Position numbers and translations under genes: made by a program. A DNA stretch of 44,086 nt from an uncultured Fluviicola sp. GTDB taxonomy: Bacteria; Bacteroidota; Bacteroidia; Flavobacteriales_D; Crocinitomicaceae. The DNA is taken from contig CALFOS010000087.1 in the NCBI GenBank assembly GCA_937919725.1, forward strand, positions 1 to 44,086, written 5' to 3'. Below are positions 11,701 through 19,570 of the stretch, in pieces (the stretch's first letter is position 1; each line of letters opens with the position of its first letter). Under the pieces are notes generated by a model. The model worked only from the letters and a program-made list of their open reading frames with translations, was not told the origin of the DNA and did not search any database.

Positions 11701-12536
11701 TCCGTCCCAATCACGTCTGTTGGAACAATTTGGTCCCCCATCAAATCGAAACAGGTTCCGCCACCTGAAGGATTCACGGAGTCGTCGTTAATCGTAACAG
11801 AAACGGGTTTGTCTGATACTACAATCGATCCGCTCAAGGTATTTCCTGCTGCGCTGGTGGTTTGGGTGATATTTTGACAGGTGTATACATTTCCTGCTAC
11901 GGGAAGAAGCACCGAATAAGTGACGTTCGCTGGATGTCCTCCAACCACTGCACAGCGTGGGGTGATGTAGATGGTTGTGTTGTCTTCTGTGGCGATTACC
12001 GAGAAATATTGATAGGGTTGAGTGACTATGCCATCCAGGTTTCTATCTACGGTGAGCAATTTATTGTTCCACAAGGTTTGAAAAGGCACAACAAACTCAG
12101 TTCCCATCCCGTTTTGACCTTTCAAGGAATACGTTTCGGGATTGTTAGGTGTACCTGGAGTAATTGTAATGAGATCGGATATAAAATCGTACACGACGGT
12201 AATCAATTCATCCGAAGTAATTTTTATTCCTGATGTGAGCACAGCATCTGCAGGTTTGCTCTCCAAGTCGTCAACGATGTGATTGAGTGGAATGGAACTA
12301 ACCGAGTTCGCAGGAACCACAAAAGTGGTGTCGTAGCCTTGAGACGGCAGTTGCAATCGCACCGTAGAAGGACTTGCGAAGGAAGAAATTCGAAATGCGA
12401 GCTGCACGTTTCCGTCGTGATCGGGAGTTACCCATGGCGCGGCAAACCAGAAAACCGTGTCAATTTGTGCGTGCAGATTGCTCCATGTCATCTGACCGAG
12501 CATGCATACCAAAATGATGTATTTTAATTGCTTCAT
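8796..12536 (-). CDS. Giant secreted adhesin-like protein: IgGFc-binding-like N-terminus, about five ~85-aa Ig-like repeats, three PKD-like domains, type B (gliding motility) C-terminal sorting domain
   Basis: IDTVFWFAAPWVTPDHDGNVQLAFRISSF and VIATEDNTTIYITPR (IgGFc_binding-like); WDWQFGDGGTS and WLWNYGDGEGD (PKD); LPSGFSPNGDGENDVHIIRGG...WDGTFKGEPVPLGVYTW (CHU_C/CTD-B). Confidence 0.92.
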   Translation of the reverse strand: MKQLKYIILVCMLGQMTWSNLHAQIDTVFWFAAPWVTPDHDGNVQLAFRISSFASPSTVRLQLPSQGYDTTFVVPANSVSSIPLNHIVDDLESKPADAVLTSGIKITSDELITVVYDFISDLITITPGTPNNPETYSLKGQNGMGTEFVVPFQTLWNNKLLTVDRNLDGIVTQPYQYFSVIATEDNTTIYITPRCAVVGGHPANVTYSVLLPVAGNVYTCQNITQTTSAAGNTLSGSIVVSDKPVSVTINDDSVNPSGGGTCFDLMGDQIVPTDVIGTEYIINKGFLNPGSNESVFIIPSENFTSITVNDGAVTTQLMNQGSTWQYSITQPLTSIYADKPVYVVHMSGYGCELGMAIIPPTNCAGSDEVAFARNNAQQFLLNILCRDGDHFNFQLNGSGAPIPFTAFNIVPGTGGLWRGAQIDFTTATIGVGTQNLITNSTGLFSLGVINGGATTGCLYHYMSSFNRKVITKAGNDTTLCNGVATIDLNGTVSGGTSTGIWSVVNGTGTLNNPTNLVTTYSFSPGDYTQGPLTFILESTGNCDPVRDTLIVSFVQSPQAEAGSNNSYCKNNIGLIPINGNVTYAAGADWTGGSGGAFGNPGNLSTNYTPSPTDIANDSVILYLTSAGSFFACPDDVDSVIIYFTEAPSVFAGSNLVVCATQTQINLNGSVTGSSSTGIWSTSGSGTYSPGASNPVTNYNISSADTVVGNITLTLTSTNNGNCLAEQDNILVTFQSAPTVAITASDSVCANLNLLDLSGTVTSGYSSTWTTTGFGSVITPGSLNTQYTITTPDTTAGFVDVFLTTTTGICPALQDSLRIFFIDPPKANAGVNQDFCSNEVVQLNGTITGANTTGSWSTMGTGTFNPSNNFLITNYIPSALDVSNGSVNLILTTSSAFGCVPDNDIITITFLAAPVANFSQTTACYGDNTVFTDLTTISPGTVATWDWQFGDGGTSIASNPLHLYPANGNYTAQLIATGSNGCSDTISYPITVNPVPLANFSPTVACENTPIIFNDLSFISGGSINQWLYDFGNGDTQSVQNPTHIFSSSGGYPITLTVTSALGCVDDTTMNLFIYGAPTAEFTFTPNPALVLENIFFSDQSFGTGINNWLWNYGDGEGDNLQDPIHNYNDGGDYTVTLIVTDANGCTDTIAKIVTIALPPVLPSGFSPNGDGENDVHIIRGGPFKSVDYKVYNHWGELLFESNGDLVGWDGTFKGEPVPLGVYTWTFSVELANGKIIKQSGDVTLIR

Positions 12537-12541
12537 GAGGT

Positions 12542-13534
12542 CTAGTTTTTCTCTTTTTCTTCAATTGATTTCTTCAACTCATCAATAATACTTTTGTTGA
12601 GCTCGTCGTCTTTTTCGGTCATCGATGGTTTTTTGCGACTGATCACATACGAAAGCATTACTTCGTGCGAACCAGCTTGGTAAGAACTGAGCTTGGAAAG
12701 CGTGTAATCGTAGCCGTATGCCATGTTAAATTTGTCGCCAATTTGCATTCCCATCGAAACGCCAACAGCATCATCGGAACGGTAAATCAACCCAAACCAA
12801 TACTTTTTGTTAAAGGTCGTTTTCAGCATCGCAGAGCACTGAATCGGCACAGGTTTAACGTAACGAACCAAAAAGCTTGGTTGAATATCGATCGGCATTT
12901 TCTTTTTCTTCGGATCAGCATTGATGTTGATGTTGTATCCTGCGATAGCCGTATAATGAAATTGTAAGTTGCTGTTGTAGGAGGTAAATTGAATGCTCTT
13001 CCCCAATAAATGATGCAAGGATCCCATCACAAAAAACTTCTTCGAATACAAGTGAAATCCAGTGCTCACGTCCACCGCGCTGGCAGAATAAACACTTCCC
13101 GTTAATACCTCATCTCCCTGGTCTGCCAACTGAGCATCGTATAATTTTACGCGGTATTGCATATATCCAGGCTGAACTCCCAAGCCGAGTTTTACTTTGT
13201 CTGAGAGTTTGAAATGCTGTGCGTAATTCAAATAGAAGCCCGTATTTTGAGTAATTCCTGCGGTTTCAGAGATAAAGGAAACTCCATATCCTATTTTTCC
13301 TTCATTCTTTGCTGACCCACTAAAATTTCCCAGAATTAAACTCGGTGCTCCGTCAAATCCAACCCATTGATTGCGGTAAGTAATATTGGCTTGATGAACA
13401 TCTCTACTTCCTGCTATCGCAGGATTGTAGTAGAAGTCATTCATCAAAAAATTGGAATAAACTGCCCGCTGTTGAGCAGTAGAGAAGCTTGAACAAGCAA
13501 GCACAAACACGGCTATGATCAATAGTGTCTTCAT
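12542..13534 (-). CDS. PorP/SprF family type IX secretion system membrane protein (second copy)
   Basis: QQRAVYSNFLMNDFYYNPAIAGSRDVHQANITYRNQWVGFDGAPSL signature. Confidence 0.93.
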   Translation of the reverse strand: MKTLLIIAVFVLACSSFSTAQQRAVYSNFLMNDFYYNPAIAGSRDVHQANITYRNQWVGFDGAPSLILGNFSGSAKNEGKIGYGVSFISETAGITQNTGFYLNYAQHFKLSDKVKLGLGVQPGYMQYRVKLYDAQLADQGDEVLTGSVYSASAVDVSTGFHLYSKKFFVMGSLHHLLGKSIQFTSYNSNLQFHYTAIAGYNININADPKKKKMPIDIQPSFLVRYVKPVPIQCSAMLKTTFNKKYWFGLIYRSDDAVGVSMGMQIGDKFNMAYGYDYTLSKLSSYQAGSHEVMLSYVISRKKPSMTEKDDELNKSIIDELKKSIEEKEKN

Positions 13535-13535
13535 C

Positions 13536-16500
13536 TTACTTTTTCGTTTTAAGAATTAATACCGTGCCTTTAAATATGTCCGCTTCGTTGCCGGCGTCGT
13601 TGATGTCTATTACGTAGTAATAGGTTCCGTCGGGTAGCAACTCACCATTGTAGGTTCCGTCCCATGGGTAGTTGTAGCCTTTTGATTCATAAAGTTGCTG
13701 ACCCCATTGGTTGTATACTTCCACACGAGCATTTGGGTAAAGCAAATTGATGAAGTCCAATTTCCAGATGTCATTTTTGCCGTCACCATTCGGAGAAATT
13801 GCGTTGGGAATAAGTGTGGTAATCTCGTTGGTTACTGTGTTGATGATAATCGTTTGTGAAATACTATCGGAACAGCCGAGAGAGCCGTAAACGTATTGCG
13901 TAATCACGTAAGTTCCGTTGTTGAAATAAGTATTACTCGGATCCGAGCTCGTGGATGAATTTCCATTTCCGAATTCCCAGTAGTAGGTTGATCCGTTCAG
14001 GGATGTATTGATGAAGTTGAAAACCGCACCAATGTTGAGCCCATTATTCGTGTTGAGGCTGAAGCTTGCGATAGGGAAAGAGGGTATATTCAAAGTGTCG
14101 ATGATAGTGTCGTAACAGCCGTTCACCGTTCCAACAATGTGGGTGATCGTGTAATCTCCATTCACTTGAAAAAGCTGGGTTGCATTCTGTGTGGCACTGC
14201 TGCCGGCTCCTCCAAAATCGTAGTACCAATAATTGAGAGCGTCGGTATTTGTGGTCGACGCGTCGGTAAAATTGACGATGATTTGATTATTCGGACAGTC
14301 GGAAGTTGCGGTGTAAGCAGCAATTGGTATTTCGAACGCGTCGACTGTTTGTGTTAAGGTGTCCGTGCAGCCTACGCTAGATGTTACAATTAATTGTACA
14401 TCATAACTTCCTGCGGAGGAATAGGTGTGCGCCGAGTTTTGTGTCGTCGCGAATAATGCATCGCCGAAATTCCATTGCCAATTCGTGAGTGTGCCGTAAC
14501 CAGGAAGCGAGAAATCGGTGAAACTGGACCCCGTGTAGAGGCAATTTTCGGTAAAGTTGAAGTTCGCAAAAGGCGGGGCAACAAAGGCAATTTGCACAAC
14601 ATCATTTACCGCGTTACAACCATTGTTGTTGGTGGATGTTAACGTTAAAATGAGGTTTCCTGATGATATTTCACTGGCAGTAGGCACATAATTCGCAGTT
14701 AGATTTGTTGGTCCTCCAGAATATGCTCCGGCGCCTCCCGACCAAACTCCTGTGGTAGTTGGTCCAGAAACAAGGCCTGCCAAATCCACACTTGCGTCGT
14801 TCGAACATACGAGGAAATTTACGCCTGCGTCCACAGTAGGTGATGGCGTGAAAAGCACTAGAATGCTGTCGTATTCGGGAACACAACTTCCATTTCCTGT
14901 AGATTCAAGGTAGAGCATGATTGATCCACTGTTCACATCCGCAGGACTTGGCTGATAGTTCGCGTTCATGTCCAAATTGTTGGGCTGAAAAATTCCACCT
15001 CCCGACGTTGTCCATTTTCCTGTGGTGGTCGCTCCGGAAACAGATCCAGAAAGCGAAACGGTTGGTGCATTTTGACAAACAGAAATCGTGTCAGCGCCTG
15101 CGTCGACAATAGGGGGACCGGTGAAGGTGACTTCCATAGTGTCAGATTCGGCTTCGCAATTGCCCATGTTGGTGGAGGTAAGGACGAGCTGAACGGTTCC
15201 AGCACTTAAATCAGTGATGGATGGAACATATTGTGCGTTCAATGTTGTTGGATTTGGAGTGAATGTTCCGGATCCCAAAGTGGTCCAAATTCCGGTGTTG
15301 GCTCCTCCCGTTACTCCACCCGCTAGCTGAACAGTCGAATTGTTTTCGCACACTGTTTGATTGGCAGATGCAGAGACGATAGGCGCTGCAGTTACAGTTA
15401 AAACAATTGTGTCTTTTCTAACAGGGCACGATCCTGTGGACGTTAAAATCAGTTGAATGGGTGAAACAAGGGTGTCGAGTTGACTCGGCAAATATTCGTT
15501 GATGAGTGTGGTATTAGTTAATGCAAAAGAGCCAAATCCACTTGTGCTCCAACTGCCTGTAATGTCACCACCGCCAACTAATCCTGCCACGGGCAATGTT
15601 CTGTTTGCACAGATGGTCGTGTCATTTCCTACGGTAGCAAACGGATACGATTCAAATTCGGATAAGAAGGCGTAACCGGTTCCAGTTCCATTGTTACCGT
15701 GGATCATACCTAATCCAAAAATATCTCCGGCGTTCGTTACCTCATTATAGGATCCAACGGGAATATCAGCAGCCGAAAAATAGATCGCGGCCATTTTGTA
15801 ATTCCCAGATGTTCCGGGAACGTTCACAAATTGTGGTGCGGTGATTAATGTTGTATTTCCATTAATAGCGAATTGATTTTCAAATCCTGATCGCGTATAC
15901 AAGAATAATCCGAGTGAATCAGTAGATGTACGAGTGAATGCAGTCGAATACGTTCCGGCACAACTCAAATGGGGTACCTGAGCGCCACTCATTTCACAAC
16001 CGTAGCCTGATGCATGCCATACGTAAACGGGCTTTGTGGTTTGAATATACGTCTGGGGATCATTTAAATCAATTTCATACGTTTCGCCCCAATTTATTAA
16101 ACTAGTTGTTGTACCCGAATTTGTAATAGTTATTCCTGTACTATTTTGAGTTGCGAGAATATAAACGCGGTCGAAGGAGGACGTGCCTTTGTGAATGACG
16201 AAGTTTTTCCCGGTGTAGGAAGCGTTCGTGATTTGATCGCCCATGGAATTTGAACAGGCACTTTCTATTAATGCTCCCGAAAAAACAGTAAGTGCAATCG
16301 GCTTGTTCGAAGACACGATCGATCCAGCCAAGGTAGTGGAACCGAGTGTGTTCATGTCTCGTGCACTGTACGTTTGACCACTATTTAGCACCACAGTAAA
16401 AGTAGTGTTCTGTGCATGACCCGTGATGGCTGTGCGTGGGGTGATCAAAACAGTGGTGTTGTCCTCAGTTGCCACAATGTCGATCGACGAAAACGACGCT

Positions 16501-16979
16501 GGAGTAGTCACGGCATTGTTCCAATGTTTTTGGAAAGGAGTATAAAAATTCGTTCCGATGGCTTTTTTTCCCTTTAAGGAAAATATTTCTTTGTTTGTTG
16601 AAGACCCAAGTTCGTAAAAAGCACCAATATTAGCCGTTGAGACTATTTTCATTCCATTATTGGAGACTACATCTCCTGCGGGACTCTCGATCGAAGCTAA
16701 GAACGAAGTTAAATCAACACTGCTTGTGCTGTTCGCAGGGATCGAGATCGAAATAGGCGTGAAGCCACTGTTCGCTGGAAGCGAAACAGTAACAGTTGCA
16801 GGATTTTCGTAGGTCATGAAGCGCAAACGAATGGGTGAATCGCCAGCAGAGGCGGAAACTTCAGGGGAAGCGAACCAGAATAGCGTGTCGATTTGGGAAA
16901 AACTTGCGGACGATAAAAGAACGCCGAGCATCATCACAAACCACTTTGGACCAAGATTCATCGTTGGTTTAGTTTTCAA
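13536..16979 (-). CDS. Giant secreted adhesin-like protein (paralogue): IgGFc-binding-like N-terminus, about four ~85-aa repeats, three PKD-like domains, type B CTD
   Basis: IDTLFWFASPEVSASAGDSPIRLRFMTYENPATVTVSLPAN; VATEDNTTVLITPRTAITG; WQWNFGDALFATTQN; LIPNAISPNGDGKNDIWKLDFINLLYPNARVEVYNQWGQQLYES...WDGTYNGELLPDGTYYYVI. Confidence 0.92.
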   Translation of the reverse strand: MKTKPTMNLGPKWFVMMLGVLLSSASFSQIDTLFWFASPEVSASAGDSPIRLRFMTYENPATVTVSLPANSGFTPISISIPANSTSSVDLTSFLASIESPAGDVVSNNGMKIVSTANIGAFYELGSSTNKEIFSLKGKKAIGTNFYTPFQKHWNNAVTTPASFSSIDIVATEDNTTVLITPRTAITGHAQNTTFTVVLNSGQTYSARDMNTLGSTTLAGSIVSSNKPIALTVFSGALIESACSNSMGDQITNASYTGKNFVIHKGTSSFDRVYILATQNSTGITITNSGTTTSLINWGETYEIDLNDPQTYIQTTKPVYVWHASGYGCEMSGAQVPHLSCAGTYSTAFTRTSTDSLGLFLYTRSGFENQFAINGNTTLITAPQFVNVPGTSGNYKMAAIYFSAADIPVGSYNEVTNAGDIFGLGMIHGNNGTGTGYAFLSEFESYPFATVGNDTTICANRTLPVAGLVGGGDITGSWSTSGFGSFALTNTTLINEYLPSQLDTLVSPIQLILTSTGSCPVRKDTIVLTVTAAPIVSASANQTVCENNSTVQLAGGVTGGANTGIWTTLGSGTFTPNPTTLNAQYVPSITDLSAGTVQLVLTSTNMGNCEAESDTMEVTFTGPPIVDAGADTISVCQNAPTVSLSGSVSGATTTGKWTTSGGGIFQPNNLDMNANYQPSPADVNSGSIMLYLESTGNGSCVPEYDSILVLFTPSPTVDAGVNFLVCSNDASVDLAGLVSGPTTTGVWSGGAGAYSGGPTNLTANYVPTASEISSGNLILTLTSTNNNGCNAVNDVVQIAFVAPPFANFNFTENCLYTGSSFTDFSLPGYGTLTNWQWNFGDALFATTQNSAHTYSSAGSYDVQLIVTSSVGCTDTLTQTVDAFEIPIAAYTATSDCPNNQIIVNFTDASTTNTDALNYWYYDFGGAGSSATQNATQLFQVNGDYTITHIVGTVNGCYDTIIDTLNIPSFPIASFSLNTNNGLNIGAVFNFINTSLNGSTYYWEFGNGNSSTSSDPSNTYFNNGTYVITQYVYGSLGCSDSISQTIIINTVTNEITTLIPNAISPNGDGKNDIWKLDFINLLYPNARVEVYNQWGQQLYESKGYNYPWDGTYNGELLPDGTYYYVIDINDAGNEADIFKGTVLILKTKK

Positions 16980-17115
16980 TTAAGTATTTAGTAGAAGAAA
17001 TTCACATTGAATGAATTAAGGGCAAATGTATGGGATTTTTCTGAGAAGAAAAAAAATATCTAAAGGATTGGAAAGCTACGTTCTCAAATCAATGAACTTC
17101 ATACGTGAAATAAAG

Positions 17116-17123
17116 TATATTTG
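17116..17123 (+). promoter_or_regulatory. Candidate Bacteroidetes -7 element for cysS
   Basis: TATATTTG (TAnnTTTG), 26 bp upstream of the ATG. Confidence 0.4.
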
Positions 17124-17149
17124 TTCAAACACATCAATCAGATTAGTTC

Positions 17150-18616
17150 ATGGCGCCAAAAAGTGATCAATTGCATATTTACAATTCTCTCAGCGGAGTA
17201 AAACAACAGTTCAAGCCCGTCAATGATGGTTTTGTTGGATTATACGTATGCGGGCCAACGGTATACAGCAATGTGCATTTGGGAAATTGTCGCACGTTTA
17301 TCTCTTTCGATATGGTATACCGCTACTTGCTTCACCTTGGATACAAAGTGCGCTACGTCCGCAATATTACGGATGTGGGTCATTTGGTCGATGACGCCGA
17401 TGAAGGAGAAGATAAAATCGGCAAAAAGGCACGTCTAGAACAACTTGAACCGATGGAAATTGTGCAACAGTACACGGTAGATTTTCATACAGTGATGAGT
17501 CAATTCAACGCGTATCCACCCAACATCGAACCAACTGCAACGGGACATCTGATCGAACAAATCGAAATGATTCAAGCGATTTTAGACAATGGTTTTGCAT
17601 ACGAATCAAACGGTTCGGTGTACTTCGATGTGGAGAAATACAATAAATCGCATCCTTATGGCGAGCTGTCGGGAAGAAAAATTGAAGACTTGATCTCCAA
17701 CACACGAGAACTGGATGGACAAGATGAAAAACGAGCGCCACTCGATTTTGCGCTTTGGAAAAATGCATCAGAGGAACACTTGATGAAATGGCCTTCGCCG
17801 TGGGGAATTGGTTTCCCGGGCTGGCATATCGAATGTTCAGCGATGTCTACCAAATATTTGGGCGCCGAGTTCGATATTCACGGTGGTGGAATGGACCTCA
17901 AGTTTCCGCACCACGAATGTGAAATTGCTCAAGGTTGTGCCGCAACAGGAAAATCGCCTGTTCGCTATTGGATGCATGGAAATATGCTGACGCTCAACGG
18001 CAAAAAAATGGCGAAATCAACGGGAAATAGTCTCTTGCCGGACGAACTTTTTTCAGGTGACAACAATTTGCTTGAAAAAGCCTTCGACCCTATGGTCGTT
18101 CGGTTTTTTATGATGCAAGCGCACTACCGAAGCACGCTCGATTTCACATCTGATGCTCTCATCGCCTCCGAAAAAGGTTATGCGCGATTGACTGAAGCAA
18201 TGGAAGTGCTCCAAAATTTGAACGCCTCTGAAAATTCATCCGCCGATATTCAGGAAATGATCGCTAAGTTCTACGAGGCAATGAACGACGATTTCAATGC
18301 ACCGATTTTAGTGGCAAACTTGTTCGATGCCGTGAAGTTTATCAATTCTGTGAATGATGGGAATGCAACGATCTCAGCTGTAGATTTAGCGTCACTTCAA
18401 TCGGAGATTCAAGGCTTTGTGGTGGATGTTCTCGGCTTGAAACAATCGACTTCCAACAGTGAAAAGCGCCTCACACCCGTGATGGACTTGGTGCTCGACC
18501 TCCGACAAGAAGCGCGCACGAACAAAGATTGGACAACATCCGACAAGATTCGCGATGGTTTAGCAGCCGCTGGAATTGTCGTGAAAGACGGCAAAGAAGG
18601 AACTTCTTGGAATTAA
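17150..18616 (+). CDS. cysS: Cysteinyl-tRNA synthetase
   Basis: [24 protein letters not shown] and [19 protein letters not shown] (HIGH/KMSKS regions); [15 protein letters not shown] zinc-site region. Confidence 0.97.
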   Translation: MAPKSDQLHIYNSLSGVKQQFKPVNDGFVGLYVCGPTVYSNVHLGNCRTFISFDMVYRYLLHLGYKVRYVRNITDVGHLVDDADEGEDKIGKKARLEQLEPMEIVQQYTVDFHTVMSQFNAYPPNIEPTATGHLIEQIEMIQAILDNGFAYESNGSVYFDVEKYNKSHPYGELSGRKIEDLISNTRELDGQDEKRAPLDFALWKNASEEHLMKWPSPWGIGFPGWHIECSAMSTKYLGAEFDIHGGGMDLKFPHHECEIAQGCAATGKSPVRYWMHGNMLTLNGKKMAKSTGNSLLPDELFSGDNNLLEKAFDPMVVRFFMMQAHYRSTLDFTSDALIASEKGYARLTEAMEVLQNLNASENSSADIQEMIAKFYEAMNDDFNAPILVANLFDAVKFINSVNDGNATISAVDLASLQSEIQGFVVDVLGLKQSTSNSEKRLTPVMDLVLDLRQEARTNKDWTTSDKIRDGLAAAGIVVKDGKEGTSWN

Positions 18617-18617
18617 G

Positions 18618-19280
18618 CTATTCTCTTTTCCCAAATTGATAACGTAATCCGCCTGTAACAGAACCGAAGAGGTCAATCGTTGAATAATCATACGTCAATG
18701 AATTTGTCAAAATTCCGGCGAATCCAATTTCAGCATTGATTGATAATCGTTTAGAAATAGGAACGTCCATTCCAAAGGACAAGCCAAGTTGAGTGTTAAT
18801 CGCTTGCGTATCATCCATAAAACTATCCGAGCTAATTTCGTGCAAATTGAGTACGAAGGAATCATCCAGAACCGAGTCTCCAACAGAATACGTTGCTGAA
18901 TACCATCTGGTCTGACCTCGCTCATAACCCATTCCTAAAGTTGCTCCTGCATAGAAAACATCAGTGGCCAAAACACCTAACTTTCGTTGGACGCCAACTT
19001 TTAGAGCGTTGTTTTGTGTGTTGTAATTGTAATTTGAAACGGTGAAAAGACTATCACTGTAAATCGGTGTTTGTGACGAAGATCCTGTTTGGCGCCAACC
19101 TGTTACGAGTGCTACAACGACGCTATAAGGTGATTTAAGATGAAACCGTTGTTCCAATTGAAATCGTTCCATGCTGTAGGAAGACGCTCTAAGCCCTATA
19201 TCATATTTGTATTGCGCAAATGAACTGGACGACACAAAGATGATGAGTAAAAACGTAAATGATTTGATGTTGATCTTCAT
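18618..19280 (-). CDS. Outer-membrane beta-barrel-like hypothetical protein
   Basis: Signal peptide (IFVSSSSFAQ) then alternating beta-strand pattern ending GSVTGGLRYQFGKRE. Confidence 0.65.
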   Translation of the reverse strand: MKINIKSFTFLLIIFVSSSSFAQYKYDIGLRASSYSMERFQLEQRFHLKSPYSVVVALVTGWRQTGSSSQTPIYSDSLFTVSNYNYNTQNNALKVGVQRKLGVLATDVFYAGATLGMGYERGQTRWYSATYSVGDSVLDDSFVLNLHEISSDSFMDDTQAINTQLGLSFGMDVPISKRLSINAEIGFAGILTNSLTYDYSTIDLFGSVTGGLRYQFGKRE

Positions 19281-19570
19281 ATAAATTATTTATGGGGTTT
19301 GGACTTCAAACGCTGACGTATTTGATTTCGTATATCTATGAAAAAGATATAGTATTGTGCTAACAGGTTGGTTTTATCCCAATTCTATTTCTCATTTAAC
19401 GTTTCTAGATCAATCTTGAGTAGAGATGGAATATTGACCGTATTACATTCTTACTTATTTTCTAAATCTTGATGCTTTCGCATCGGTTTATCCACGAAAA
19501 AATCTGTATTATTAACCTCGCTCAATAATTGAATAAAAAACGAGGAGCTTTCCTCACTTAGTTATAGAAA

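Noticed and set aside
11235-11768. 177-aa plus-strand ORF inside the 8796-12536 gene
   Set aside because: Antisense to a clearly coding frame; no recognisable domain; expected shadow ORF of low-complexity Thr/Gly/Ser-rich coding DNA.
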